DNA of 64,000 bases from Adenanthera pavonina (taxonomy: Eukaryota; Streptophyta; Magnoliopsida; Fabales; Fabaceae), in NCBI GenBank assembly GCA_026686845.1, contig JAIVEN010000010.1, positions 21,364,001 through 21,428,000 on the forward strand, written 5' to 3'. The position numbers and the translations under genes were made by a program. Position 1 is the stretch's first letter. Each line of letters starts with the position of its first letter. Positions 46,129 to 59,779 of this stretch are shown one piece after another. The notes beneath the pieces were generated by a model, which was not told the DNA's origin, did no database searches, and was given only the letters and a program-made list of their open reading frames with translations.

Positions 46129-47446
46129 TGTTAGGAATGCTGGCTTCTCAAGAGGGGGAGTGAATTGGGAAGTATAAAATTTTTCTGTAAAAATATAATA
46201 TAGCAGTGAAAGCAAAAGTTTCTAGAAAAATAATGTATAATGAAAATTGAATATAAGAGATAAGGGAAGAGAAAGACTCAGTGATTTATCTTGATTTAGT
46301 TCAATCCACTTGACCTATGTCTAGTCCTTAAGCCACCACTTGAGATTTTTCACTATCAACAAGAATTCAGTGGGTTCCTGCAATACCATAATATAATACT
46401 TGTGCTCTGTTCTAAAAATATAGAAAGTCTCTCAATCACTCTTACTAATGATTACATTTATCCCTTTATGAATCTCCTCATAAAGAATTTTTCTTCTAGA
46501 TGAAGAAAAGATTTGTTGTAGAAATTGAAACTCTTTTAAATAGAGTAGATATGAAAGTTGAAGAGCAATAAATGAAGTGTATAGCTGAAAAAGCTTTAAC
46601 ACAAAATTTCAGCAAAGCTTTTGTAATAGCAGACTTAAATTCGTTACCCATAAGTTCAAATGAAATTCTATTTATAGATTTGTGATTTAACTGGTTGTTA
46701 GACACAAGATCTAGCTAGTAGATACTTTAATCAATAGTTACTCTACAAAAAAATAGTCATTCACCAACCACATTAAATGTGTTTGACACACCAAGTTAGA
46801 ATTTTGTGGCTCAACAGATGAATTTTGTAGAGATAGAAGGTTAAGTATTTTAATGTTGAACTTCAAAATTTGTCTGTTATTAAGTGACATTTGAATTTTG
46901 AGTTTGCAAAAGATATCAAATGTTAGTTCATATGAATTTTCATATTGAAAATACGTCTAAAGAGATTAAACAACTTCCTTAAGTTTTCACATAGAATTTC
47001 AAAATTTGAATTTCAAAAGATAAGATTTGTCTAGCAGAGGCATGTTTAACGTGACACCAAAGTTCTTCACTACGAAGTTCAAATTTTGAATTGTAAAGTT
47101 AATTTGTCAGAGGCATGCTCCAACAAGACATACAAGTTCTCACTTGAAAGTTTGCACTTTAAGGCTCAAAGTTCATTTCTTGGAGATTGTGACTTTGAAC
47201 TTATTTTGAACTTCATCAACAATCGATTCTTAACAAAGCTTCATACGAATTTTGCATACTTTCATTAACTATACTTAGCTGGAAATTCGAATTTCACAAC
47301 CAAAATTCGTTTATCAAAGACTAAACCTCTGTAAGTTCAAACTTCAATAAGCAAAGTGTGAATTTTGCACAAAATAAGTATGAGTCAAATAGCAAAATTT
47401 GTTGTTAGCCAATATTCTTCAATTGTAACACATACTAACATCAGAT
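46129..47446 (-). repeat. Element E 3' LTR, first part
   Basis: The left end is the reverse complement of the D LTR end (CCCAATTCACYCCC, AAGCCAGC). Degraded copies of the CAGACGAA/TTCGAA motif remain (near 46815, 46860, 47280-47310), many with CG changed to TG or CA. It stops at the CAGAT duplication of element F. Confidence 0.8.
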
Positions 47447-49100
47447 TGTTGAATCAAGAAGTTTTGATGATTCCAAATCAACTCTCAAGAGTCTGGAATG
47501 AAGATATCAAAGATGACCAAAAGACTCAAGTGAGGAAATTCTGGAGAAATCTGTGCAAGATTCATTGTAGGATGTTTAATTATGTTTAAATATGGGTAAA
47601 AGACTTTGATTTGAGAAAAAGATGTTTTAAAAACTTAATTTTATGAAATATTTGAAAAATACCCATCAACAGACGAAGTTTGAAAAGTTTACATTGAACT
47701 GTCATATTAGAAATTCGAACTTTGGCTTTGGAAATTCGAATTTCGAGCTAAAACTGAGTAAGTCTGAAGAGATGCCTCTCTGACAGACGAATTTTGGTTG
47801 TTCAAAATTTGAATTTTCATAAGTGTCTGAAAGAAGCAGTTGAGCAACAGATGAACTTTGAGTTTTCAAAATTCAAACTTCAGACAAAATGAAACTTATG
47901 AAAACTGAAGAAATTCGTCTGAAACAATGTTTAAGTTCATCTGAAATCAAGATTATATTGAGTTTCAAAATTGCTCACTGACAGATGAACTTTGAACATG
48001 GACATTCAAATTTCAGAAGCTAAGGTTGTGAGTCTGTTGCAATAATTTGTTGACATACGAATGACAGTGTTTATAAATTCGAATATTAAGTAAGTATGAA
48101 AAGAGGTTTCTCTGACAGACGAATTTCACTCATTGAAAATTTGAATTTCGAAGTAAATGAACTACTATGCTTTTTGAGCCTGCTAAGAACAGACGAATTT
48201 TGGGGCACCAAAATTCGAATTTCGAGGGCACTGTAGCAAATTGAAAACACTATTCACACTTAACAAAAAAACTTTTCACTTGGAAATTCCTATGTCACAA
48301 CATGAAAACATTTTCTAAGTTTCAAAATTCAAATTTCACTTCATGAACAGACGAACTTCAGTATTTCAACGTTGGAAGCTTTAACCTTCGGTTCCTTCGA
48401 AATTTGTCTGTTGACCAACCAAAATTCAAATTTCAGTATGTCAGAAGTATTAAATGTGGTTGGTTAATGGATAATTTTTCAGAGTAACCGTTGGATAACT
48501 TCTCCAACGGATAGATTTTGTCTCTAACGGATATTTGAGACCTAAATCTATAAATATAACATCATTCGAAGTTGTGGGTAACGAATAAAACTTTGTATAT
48601 ACTGAAACTCTGTCAAATCTTCTTCTCAAAGACTTTTACCCTCTTACTTCAATACTTGTACTTCAACTTTTATATTCACTCTATTCAAGAGAGTTTCATC
48701 TTTGTAAATAATCTAATCTTCATATGGAAGATATATTTTCTTGTGAGGAGTTATCACAAGGGATTGTAAAGCACTTTGTGAAAGTGCAGAAAGAGATTGA
48801 GTGAGCTCTAGAAAACAGAGCACCGACGTTGTACTGTGGCACTTTCAAGGAGCCCATTGAATTCTTGCTGAATAGTGGATAATCTCAAGTGGTGACTTGG
48901 GGACTGGACGTAGGTCATGTGGAGAGACCGAAACAGGATAAATTTCTGAGTCTTCTTCTCTTTTATGCTACTTTTACTGTTATTTATTTATAGTCTGTTT
49001 TTGCCTCCATATATTGCATTCTTCACCTCTTTGACATTTTGCAGAAAAAGTTTAAACTTCCTAATTCACCCCTCCTCTTGGGAAGCCAGCCTAACTAACA
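47447..49100 (+). repeat. Element F 5' LTR
   Basis: TGTTGAATC...AACTAACA. It carries the same array of CAGACGAATTT/AAATTCGAATTT units (about 47671-48435) with more decayed members than D, AACGG boxes (48487-48530) and TATAAATA (48549-48556). Confidence 0.92.
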
Positions 49101-49102
49101 AG

Positions 49103-49114
49103 TGGTATCAGAGC
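49103..49114 (+). promoter_or_regulatory. Element F primer binding site
   Basis: TGGTATCAGAGC, two bases after the 5' LTR, matching initiator-Met tRNA as in element D. Confidence 0.9.
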
Positions 49115-49155
49115 CCGGATTCCCAATCAAAGGATCTCACAGTTCGGGAATTATA

Positions 49156-50943
49156 ATGGCTGGCTTTGGAGAGAGTATCTTACCAGAAGGCAACAACACA
49201 AATAGATCACCTGGCTTCAGTGGAGAACACTATGGGTACTGGAAGATGAGGATGCAAATTTATCTCCAGTCAATTGATCTGGACATCTGGTCAGTCATTC
49301 AGAAGGGAGACTTTGTCCCAATGGCATTAGAAGAAGATGGAAGGCACACAGAAAAGCCAGAAGCTGAATGGAATGAGGAGGACAGAAGAAGAGTCTTGCT
49401 GAATTTCAAAGCAAAACATTGTCTGGTCAGTGCCTTAAATCAGGATGAATTCTACAGAGTCTCCCAATGCTCCACTGCCAAGGAAATATGGGACACCCTG
49501 AAAATTGCTCATGAAGGGACAACTAGAGTCAGGGAAAACAAATTGAATACCTGCATTGAAGAATATGAGAGCTTCAGAATGACAGAAGGAGAAACTGTAA
49601 AAGAGCTACAAAAGAGATTCACTCTCATTGTGAATCAACTAAAGAGCCTGGGAAAGGAGTACACTCAAACAGAGAAAGTAAGGAAAATTCTCAGAGCTCT
49701 CCCTCTAGAAGGCAACCCAAAGTAACAGCAATAGAGGAAGCCAGAGGAGAATCAATGGCCTCTGTCACAGCTCTATTCGGCAGCCTTGAGGAATATGAGG
49801 GAAAAATGGAAGTTCTCAAGAAAGCTAGACAAGACAGAAAGAAGAAAGGCCTTGCTCTCAAAGGTGCTGAAGAAAAGGAGGAAGAATCTGATGATGGAGA
49901 GGAGCTAGATGAAGAAACTCTGGCTATGATGGTGAGAAAATTCGGAAGATTTTATAGCAAAAAGAGGAACAAGAAAATCTTCAGGAAAGGAGCTGCTGGA
50001 GATAGCAAGAGGGAACAAAAAGAGCCTGTGACTTGCTATGAGTGCAAAAAGCAGGGACACATCAAATGGGATTGTCCACAATTCCTTAAGAAGCAAGAGA
50101 AAGAAAAGAAAGCTGCTGACAAAGGCAAGAAGAAGAAAACCTACATCTCATCAATATGGGGCAACAGCTCAGATGAGAAAGAAGATGAAATTGCCAACAT
50201 ATGTCTCATGGTACTTGCCTCAGAAGAAGCTGAAATTCCATGCAGCAGTGACCAAGAGGATGAGGTATATGAATCTAAACCTTCATATTCTGAATTACTG
50301 GATGCATTTCATGAGCTGCATGATGAGTTTGTTAAAGTTGCTAAAGAACTGAAACTAGCTAAGAAAAAAATCAACAAACTAGAATCCTAACAAAATATCT
50401 CTGAAACTGTTTCTCTACCTATTGCTGAATCTGTCTGCTTTAAATCATGCATTGATCTAAAGCAAACTAATGAATATTTAGTGAAAAGCATGTCTAGGCG
50501 TAAGAGGAAAAGATATGTTGTTTGCTTTAATGGGGAGCCAAAGAATATCACAAGGAAAAGCTGGACTTGGCTATGATCCATGTGCTATTAAAGAAAAGAT
50601 TAGGAAGAAGAATCATAATGTATACATGAGACATTTTGTGCATGCTAATGGAAATAAAAGTAAAGATCATATGTCATCTCACATTGAATCATATAATCAA
50701 CCAAGGCATGCAAAACAAAAATATTATCTGCATTGTTTTCTTCCTGCCTCTCAATCTAGCAGTCCCTTTACCACCTGTAACTTTTGTAACAAAAAGGGGC
50801 ATATTTCTAGCTCTTGTGCTTTGAAGAAAAATGGACTAAACAGAATTGTTAAATGGGTTCCCAAAGGTACATCTGTATCTAGGGAAAAGACTACTGACAG
50901 AAAAGGACCCAAGCAGATTTGGGTACTTAAAAGGAAAACTTGA
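49156..50943 (+). pseudogene. gag of element F, broken
   Basis: ATG at 49156 (MAGFGES). The copia gag core matches D closely until one base is lost near 49709, where D reads EWQPK. The frame resumes at 49755-50390 with knuckle 1 (CYECKKQGHIKWDC), and a TAA at 50388-50390 replaces a glutamine. A further shift lies near 50500. 50515-50943 carries knuckle 2 (CNFCNKKGHISSSC) and ends with TGA. Where D has a stop (35814), F keeps tryptophan, so the two copies broke independently. Confidence 0.85.
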
Positions 50944-53900
50944 ACCCTGTGTTGTAGGTCTGTCTCAAAGCTAAAAGGAGCAACAAATGGTATATCGACA
51001 GTGCCTGCTCAAGTCACATGACCAGTAACAAGGAGAAGTTCATCACCCTTAGAGACAAGAAAGGAGGAAAGGGGACCTTTGGAGGTGATCAGTATGGCAA
51101 AATAGTTGGCATTGGTATTGTGGGCAATAATCCTAAAACATCCATTGAAGAGGTGCTGTTTGTGATAGGCCTCAACCACAATCTACTGAGTGTAAGCCAA
51201 ACATGTGACAAAGGAAATTGGGTGCTGTTTGACTCAAAGTTTTGTCTGGTCATCAGAAAAAGTGATCACAAAGTAATCCTCAAAGCTCAAAGGGATGGTA
51301 ACTGCTATACTATTGATCTTGATGAACTTCCTCTCTTAGATTTTGTTTGTTTGATTAATCAGGATAATGATAGTTGGTTGTGGCACAGAAGATTAGTTCA
51401 TGTTAACATGAACCAACTTTCTAAACTGGTTAAAAATGAGTTAGTCACTGGCCTACCTAAAATCTCTTTTAAAAAGGACAAAGAATGCGATGCATGCTTA
51501 AGAGGAAAGCAAACTAAATCCTCTTTTAAACTTAAAAACATAGTCACCACAACTAGACCACTAGAACTACTACATATGGACTTAATTGGTCCATCTATAG
51601 TAAAAAGCATTTGTGGAAATCTGTATGTGCTTGTCATTGTGGATGATTATTCTAGATTTACATGGACATTATTTCTTTCCTCTAAAAGTGATACCTTTGA
51701 TGCATTTGTAACCTTAGCTAAGAAAGTACAAAATAAGAAAGGTATCTCTATTATGTCAATCAGGTCAGATCATGGAGGAGAGTTTGAAAATTCATACTTT
51801 CTGGAGTGCTGCAATGAGCATGGAATTAATCACAACTTCTCAGCTCCAAGAACTCCTCAACAGAATAGAGTAGTAGAATGGAAGAACAGAACCATTGGAG
51901 AGATGGCTAGAGCTATGCTGAATGAAAAGGAGCTATCTCAAGTGTTTTAGGCTGATGCAGTAAATACAGCAAGCTACATCATAAATAGAGCCTACATCAG
52001 ACCAATCCTTGGAAAGACTCCTTATGAACTGTACAAGGGAAGAAAGCAAAATCTGTCACATCTCCATGTGTTCAGGTGCAAATGCTTCATTCACAATAAT
52101 GGGAAAGAAAATCTGGGTAAGTTTGATCCCAAATCCGATGAAGGTATATTTCTGGGTTATTCTAGTAGAAGTAAGGCATTTAGAGTTTTTAATAAAAGGT
52201 CTAATTCAGTAGAGGAATCTGTGCATGTAGTATTTATTGAAAATGAAACTGCTTCTAAACATGTTTCTGATGAAGATGATCTTGTTTCAAACTTTAAAAA
52301 GTTAGATATCTCAGAAGAAGGTAAAATTGAATCTCCAAAAATATCTGAATCTATTAACATAGAAGAAGATATTTAGGAGAGGAATTTTGAAGATGAAAAT
52401 ATTGAAGAAATGTCTCAAGAACTCCCTAGAGCTTGGAGATATCAAAGGAATCATCCTTTTGATCAAGTAATAGGGAATGTTCAAGAGAGAGTTAGAACCA
52501 GAAAGCAGTTAAGGGATCAAATGATTAATTATGCTTTCATCTCACAAATTGAACCTAAATGTACTGAGGAAGCCTTGACTGATGAGTACTGGATTCTAGC
52601 TATGCAGGATGAATTAAATCAGTTTGAAAGAAATCAAGTCTGGGATTTAGTGCCTAGACCTAAAAATCATCCTGTCATAGGTACCAAATGGGTTTTTAGA
52701 AATAAACTTTATGAATCAGGATCAATCATCAGAAACAAAATTAGACTGGTTGCTAAAGGATATAATCAAGAAGAGGGTATCGATTTTAAGAAAACCTTTG
52801 CTCCAGTAGCTAGATTAGAAGCAATTAGAATTTTATTAGCATATGCATGTATGAAAAATATCTTGTTATATCAAATGGATGTAAAGAGTATTTTTCTGAA
52901 TAGATATATCATGAAAGAGGTTTATGTAGATCAACCTCCAGGTTTTGAGGATTCTACAAGACCTAACCATGTGTATAAACTAAAGAAAGCTCTTTACAGT
53001 TTAAAACAAGCCCCTAGAGCATGGTATGAAAGATTGAGTAATTTTCTAACTGAAAAGGGGTTCAACAGAGGAAAAGTAGATACAACTTTATTTACTAAGA
53101 AAGAAAATAAAGATTTACTTATTGTTCAAATCTATGTTGATGATATTATATTTGTTGCCACTAATGAATCTCTTTGCAAGAATTTTTCTAAGATAATGTA
53201 GGGGGAATTCGAAATGTCCATGATGGGTGAACTCAACTTCTTCCTTGGATTGCAAATCAGACAATGGAATGATGGTATCTTCCTCAATCAATCCAAGTAT
53301 CTGAAGGAATTGCTGAAAAAGTTTGGAATGGAAAATGCCAAGCCAATGGGGACACCTATGGCTACTGCAACCAAACTGGATATGGATGAAAAAGGGAAAC
53401 TGTTTGACATAACTCAGTACAGAAGAATGATTGGATCCCTGCTGTACTTAACAGCCAGCAGACCTGACATTATGTTTAGTGTTTGTATGTGTGCAAGGTT
53501 CCAATCATGTCCCAAAGAAACCCATGCAACTGCTGTGAAAGGAATCTTCAGATATCTTATTGGAACATCACAGATGGGTCTTTGGTATCCAAAGGGCAAT
53601 GGAGAAGATCTCAAAGGATACACTGATGCTGACTTTGCAGGATCCAAAACTAACAGAAAAAGCATAAGTGGAACTTGTCATTTTCTTGGAGGATCCTTGG
53701 TTTCTTGGTTTAGCAAAAAGCAGAATAGTGTAGCGTTATCCACAGCAGAGGCTGAGCATGTTGCAGCTAGAAGCTGTTGTGCCCAAATCATCTGGATGAA
53801 ACAACAACTAGAAGATCTTGAGGTTGAGTTGAAAGAAATACCAATAATGTGTGATAACCAAAGTGCCATCAATATCACAAAGAATCCTGTCATGCATTCA

Positions 53901-54083
53901 AGGACAAAACATATTGAAGTTAGGTACCACTTCATGAGGGATCACGTTCTGAAAGGATAAATTAGATTGGAATACATCCCCACAGAAGATTAAGTTGCTG
54001 ATATCCTCACAAAGCCTCTATCAGAAGACAGATATTGCAAAATCAGAAGAGAATTGGGTATGGTAAATCCCAATGAACTGTAA
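50944..54083 (+). pseudogene. pol of element F, multiple stops
   Basis: Same domain order as D, in the -1 frame relative to the end of gag. Protease WYIDSACSSHMTS is near 50990, with Ser-Asn where D has Gly-Asp after MT. The integrase motif SDHGGEFEN is near 51770. RT YVDDIIFVATN is near 53133, and RNase H follows. In-frame stops: TAG 51948-51950 (tryptophan in D), TAG 52374-52376, TAG 53199-53201 (glutamine in D), TAA 53958-53960 and TAA near 53992. The end is NPNEL, TAA 54081-54083. Confidence 0.87.
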
Positions 54084-55081
54084 GTAAATCTTTTTGCAAC
54101 TCTGTTTTTAAATATTTCAACGTTGAATTAATTCTAACTTCAGCATCGAAGTATGTTTAATTTAAGTTGCAGGTGCTCCTCATGAGATTCATAGGCAATA
54201 AATCAGAAAAATGGAGCACACTGGAATGGAATAATCAAAAAGTGAAGAAAAGGACAAAAATTTTGTGTTTCTGGATCTAATCTGTAAGTCTTTAAAGTTA
54301 AAATTTGTATATTGATTATGTGTTAGACGAATTTCCGTGAAAAACTAAGTTTATGAGGAAGTCAGCATGGTCAACATTCGAATTTTGGATACCCAACAGA
54401 CAAACTTCGGCCTATTATTAGAAGGAATAGTTCTCAGTGATGCCTCGAAATTCATCTGTTGATCCTTCAAAATTCAAATTTTAAAGAACAAAACTTCCAA
54501 GTTATGACTGTCCAACATGATAATTGTACTAATGTTTGTCTCTTAACATATGAATGTTGGATAACTTTCACAAAGTATAGAAATTTGAATTTCTAACTTA
54601 AAATTCGCCTGTTGAAGCATGCTCCTCAATGTTGAATCTTTGAAAGATGAAGTTTTGTATGGTTAATTCGTCTGTTGTTTGGTGGTTTGTTTGCTGCTTG
54701 ATGTTTATTCTTCAAAATTTGAACTTTGTTGAGATAAAGTTCGTCTGTTCATCTTGTGTTGCTTGAACCAAGCCACTGTCAGATGAACTTTCTAAAGAAA
54801 ATTCATCTGTCAGTAAGCTTTACTAACCGGTTTAACTTGTAACTACCCGAAGTTTGAATTTTGACGCTTCAAAATTCGTCTGTCAGACGATTACATACGT
54901 TAAAACCGACGGTTTTCGTTTGAACAGACGTAATCCTATTCCCATTCTCTCTAAGTCTGTTCTAATCCTTCATTAAATACTCTTCAGTTCTGACCAAAAA
55001 CTGTCATTTCCCACCGATTAAACTTCCTTTCTATCCTTTAAATCCTTTCTTTGCTCCATTCTTCTACATTCATCCGCGAAA
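54084..55081 (+). other. Spacer between pol and the extra ORF of element F
   Basis: Non-coding, 1 kb. GTAAGT overlaps the pol stop and AAGTTGCAG-GTGCTCC follows near 54170. Copies of TTCGAATTTT, CAGACAAACTT, AAATTCGTCTG and related units run from about 54360 to 54900, matching the D spacer. Confidence 0.7.
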
Positions 55082-57256
55082 ATGGCAAGAGTCAAGAATC
55101 CAGAAGCTGGAAAAGGAGAAGCTCGCCCAAAACATTCAGTTAAATCCCAATATGCCATGAAGGAAGGAGAAAAACCAAAGAGAAAGGTAGAATCTAGCAA
55201 AGGAACTCATTCCAGACGCAAGAAAACCACACCCAAGGGAGAATCAAAGAAGGCTGGACCCTCTTCCTTGAAGACAGCAGAACCTTCGGTTCCTATTCCT
55301 GTTGCTGCTGAACCTATTGCTCCCACTTCATCCTCAAGCACTGAATCTAGAGAATACGAGCTTACCACACTGCCATTATGGAGTACTCCACAGATTCAAG
55401 AGGAATACGCCACCAAGTTTGCCAACAAAAAGGTAATCAAGCCACATTGTGTAAACTTGGAGGATTTCTTGGTCTTTAATAGGTTTGATGCTGGTATATG
55501 GATGATGAGATACAAGAATCCGTTGGAAGTATTGGAGAGATATGATGATGAGGTAGTGAAGTCTTGGTATGCATCTTTAAAATACAACAGCAAGAAGAAG
55601 AAGTGGGCAGTCAATCTGAGATCAAGGACCATCTGGCTCACTGATGAGACATTTAATGAGGTATTGGAGATTCCAGGGCAGGATGGCCTCAAGATTGACA
55701 CCACTACCTTTGGATACATGGATGAGGTAAATACTGCTGATGAAGAAGGTGGCCCCTTTCTGAACTACAAGGAGAGCACAATTTTGAGGACATTGTTCAG
55801 AAGAAAGGAAAACTGGCCATCCATAAATGTATTGAGGTCCACAGACCTCAGTGTTCAAGTAAGGATCCTGCACTACATAGTGTCCAGGATCATATTCAAT
55901 AAAGGAGGCAGCTTCAATCTGATCACAAGGGCAGAGGCGCATGTCGTGGCAGCAATCATGCATGGAAAGCTGATCAACATGGGACATATCATACTCCAAC
56001 GCATGATCAAGGCAAGGGATCAGAGGAAGGACTTCACACTCCCCTATGTAGCTATCATCTCCAGAATTCTGCAATATGCCAGAATTCAGCATCTTGAAAA
56101 GGGGAAGGGAGAGCCCACTGAGATCTTTAAGGAGGAAGAACTGCAAAGAATGAGAATTGAGAAGGAAGAAGGAAGATGGGTTGGAAAGGGAGCAAGAAGA
56201 ACTGAGGATCTATTCTTCATCACAGATGCCTCCCTATAGCAAGAAGGCACCTCTGAGGCCCCTGCAAGATCTAGACCTCAGCATTCTCAGCCAGTTCCAT
56301 CACCATCCAAGCCTACTCACATTCCAGCCACTCCCTCCTCTCGTGCCAAGCCAACCAAGGTCACTGAGTTGTATGACAGCCTGTCAACACTCATTCTTAG
56401 CATCAGAGATGAGCAAAATGCCAAGTTTGCTCATTTGTAAGATCAGATACATCAGTTGGCAAAGAACATGAAAGTGGTGGCTGATGCTTATAAAGATATC
56501 AGAAATGCAATACCTGCCACATCAGCTCCACTTCAGTCAGGGTTTTCTGTGCCTATCCAATCTCCAACCCTTGAGCCTCTAAGCCCCTTTGAGCTAGTCT
56601 CCCCTGAGCGTGATGATGTAGATGGTGTTGAGCCTGCTAATACAATGAGGATACCAAGTCCTAGTCCACCCTTGGACTATGGTTTGGAAGAAAAAGGACT
56701 TCAAGAAACAAGCCCTCATAAGCCTATGCAAGAAGATGCTCAGGATTCAATTCTTTCCACTCAAGAATTCGAGCAAGTTGAAAGACTGGTGGCAGCTATT
56801 TCCACCTCTTCTATGCAGGAGGGTGCAAGCAATGAAGAGAGAAGCATTGTACCTGTTGTTGATTATGAAGCTATTGCTCATAATGCTCTCCTGCAAGTTC
56901 AAAGAAGAAGGCTTGAGGAAATGTTTTGTCCTGATGAACCAGCTCCTCCCTCTCTTGCTGCTTATGGGCTTTCAGAGGAACAGAGAGCTCAGTTAGCTCT
57001 TTCCAAGCAGGCAATGCAAGAGCTGCTGGAAATCTCTGATGAGGAACCAAGCACTGAGCCCCCTGTTGAACCAGAAATCCCTTTTGCTCCTGTGCCACTT
57101 TAAGCCATTCCAGTTTCTCAGATCCCTCCTCCGGTTGATTTTGTTGGCCTTCCTGATGATGCCAAAAAGGGGGAGAAGAAGAAGCAAACTGGAAAATCTG
57201 CTGCTGAGCCATCTGGGAAGACGTACAGCAAGAAGACCAAGCCAAAGAAGAAGTGA
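55082..57256 (+). pseudogene. Extra ORF after pol of element F, three premature stops
   Basis: ATG at 55082 (MARVKNPEAGKGEARPK). A basic N-terminus, the conserved central domain (VVKSWYASLKYNSKKKKW, RILHYIVSRIIFNKGGSFNL), a Pro/Ser-rich linker, an acidic region and a Lys-rich end (SKKTKPKKK, TGA 57254-57256) align along the length of the D protein. Stops at 56237-56239, 56438-56440 and 57101-57103 interrupt one continuous frame. No hydrophobic membrane segment or signal peptide is seen. Role unknown. Confidence 0.8.
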
Positions 57257-57597
57257 TTGAAGAATTGTTTAGATTTTAGGCTTGAGTCCTCTTGTAGTGC
57301 TGATTAATGCTTCAATTGTTTGTGTTTCTGTTGTATGTTTTGACTGTTTGCATTTTGTACTGATTAGGTGTATTTAGAAGAACTTTGATTAATCTCTGTA
57401 AAGCAACAAGTTTTGAAATGAATGAATTCCTTGGTTGCAATGATTTGTACTTATCACTTCCTGGATCTCTTCACTTGGTTTATTATATATGATATCTTTT
57501 GAAATATAATGCATATATTGAGGGGGAGCTTGTTAAAGCAAACCCAAGAACTAACCCAGTTTGTAAGTTGTTTTGTCATCATCAAAAAGGGGGAGAA

Positions 57598-59247
57598 TGT
57601 TGAATCAAGAAGTTTTGATGATTCCAAATTAACTCTCAAGAGCCTGGAATAAAGATATCAAAGATGACCAAAAGACTCAAGTGAGGAAATTCTGGAGAAA
57701 TCTATGCAAGATTCGTTGTAGGATGTTTAATTATGTTTAAATATGGGTAAAAGACTTTGATTTGAGAAAAAGATGTTTTAAAAACTTATATGAAATATTT
57801 GAAAAATACCCATCAACAGACGAAGTTTGAAAAGTTTACATTGAACTGTCATATTGGAAATTCGAACTTTGGCTTTGGAAATTCGAATTTCGAGCTAAAA
57901 CTGAGTAAGTCTGAAGAGATGCCTCTCTGACAGACGAATTTTGGTTGTTCAAAATTTGAATTTTCATAAGTGTCTGAAAGAAGCAGTTGAGCAACAGATG
58001 AACTTTGAGTTTTCAAAATTCGAACTTCAGACAAAATGAAACTTATGAAAACTGAAGAAATTCGTCTGAAACAATGTTTAAGTTCATCTGAAATCAAGAT
58101 TATTTTGAGTTTCAAAATTGCTCACTGACAGACGAACTTTGAACATGGACATTCGAATTTCAGAAGCTAAGGTTGTGAGTCTGTTGCAATAATATGTTGG
58201 CATACAAATGACAGTGTTTATAAATTTGAATATTAAAGTAAGTCTGAAAAGAGATTTCTCTGACAGACGAATTTCACTCATTAAAAATTCAAATTTCGAA
58301 GTAAATGAACTACTATGTTTGTTGAGCCTGTTGAGAATAGACAAATTTTGGGGCACCAAAATTCGAATTTCGAGGGCACTGTAGCAAATTGAAAACACTG
58401 TTCACACTTAACAGAAAAACTTTTCACTTGGAAATTCCTATGTCACAACATGAAAACATTTTCTAAGTTTCAAAATTTGAATTTCACTTCATGAACAGAC
58501 GAACTTCAGTATTTCAACGTTGGAAGCTTTAACCTTCGGTTCCTTCAAAATTCGTCTGTTGACCAACCAAAATTCGAATTTCAGTATGTCAGAAGCATTA
58601 AATGTGATTGGTTAACGGATAGTTTTTCAGAGTAACCGTTGGATAACTTCTCCAACGGATAGATTTTGTCTCTAACAGACATTTGAGACCTAAATCTATA
58701 AATATAACATCATTTGAAGTTGTGGATAACGAATAAAACTTTGTATATACTGAAACTCTGCCAAATCTTCTTCTCAAAGACTTTTACCCACTTACTTCAA
58801 TACTTGTACTTCAACTTTTATATTCACTCTATTCAAGAGAGTTTCATCTTTGTAAACAATCTAATCTTCATCTGGAAGATAGATTTTCTTGTGAGGAGTT
58901 ATCACAAGGGATTGTAAAGCACTTTGTGAAAGTACAGAAAGAGATTGAGTGAGCTCTAGAAAACAAAGCACTGACGTTGTACTGTGGCATTTGCAAGAAG
59001 CCCGTTGAATTCTTGCTAAATATTGGATAATCTCAAGTGGTGACTTGGGGACTGGACGTAGGTCAAGTGGAGAGACCGAAACAGGATAAATTTCTGAGTC
59101 TTCTTCTCTTTTCTGCTACTTTTACTGTTATTTATTTATACTCTGTTTTTGCCTCCATATATTGCATTCTTCACCTCTTTGACATTTTGCTGAAAAGTTT
59201 AAACTTCCTAATTCACCCCTCCTCTTGGGAAGCCAGCCTAACTAACA
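57598..59247 (+). repeat. Element F 3' LTR
   Basis: A 1,650-bp copy of 47447-49100, lacking four bases near 57787 relative to it. TATAAATA lies at 58697-58704. The hairpin array lies at about 57815-58580. Confidence 0.92.
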
Positions 59248-59252
59248 CAGAT

Positions 59253-59458
59253 AACCTTAAAATACCTCATTTGAGCAATATGATAATATAAATAAGTAAG
59301 ATTTAAGGCTTTTTACCTAGTGTACAAAGTAAGAAATCCTAAAAACTAATTCTTCACTTGATCTTCAGTGGATTTATTCACTTTATGCTTTCATACTCCT
59401 TTGATATTCTCCTTTCAAGCTTTAATTGTTTAGAATTATCAAAACTTCTAATTCAACA
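59253..59458 (-). repeat. Element E 3' LTR, second part
   Basis: Continues the E LTR after element F. The complement ends TGTTGAATTAGAAGTTTTGA, matching the LTR starts of D and F. The minus-strand purine tract GGGGGAGG follows directly. Confidence 0.8.
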
Positions 59459-59779
59459 ACCTCCCCCATTTTGATGTTGTCAAATTAGCTCACATATTAG
59501 ATTAGTACTTGGGTTTGCTTCCAAGAGTTTCCCCTTAACATATGCATTAAAATTTGAATTTTAACATATAATCGTAGCACATGCATTAGAGTAAAATTTT
59601 AGGAGAAAAGAAAAGGACTATTGAGACAAAGAAACATACTTCATTGATATAAGCACATTTAGTACAAAGATTTATGCTAGTTCTGATAAGTACATTGATA
59701 TATAAAAGAAACACAAGAAAATGCAAATACACAAAAGCACATAAAAAACACAATATCCTAAGGCCTAAGTTCTGTTGTT

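Larger units (their letters stand above)
47447..59247 (+). mobile_element. Element F: SIRE-like Ty1/copia retrotransposon nested in the LTR of E
   Basis: A complete 11.8-kb element between exact CAGAT duplications (47442-47446 and 59248-59252). LTRs are 47447-49100 and 57598-59247, with visibly more differences than the D pair. The layout is the same as D: primer site, gag, pol, motif-bearing spacer, extra ORF, purine tract (57584-57597). Gag and pol have many stops and at least two frameshifts, so F is older than D by both measures. Confidence 0.92.

Noticed and set aside
46496..46705. 69-codon minus-strand frame and other short frames in 46.1-47.4 kb
   Set aside because: They fall in the decayed LTR of element E and align with non-coding LTR sequence of D and F.
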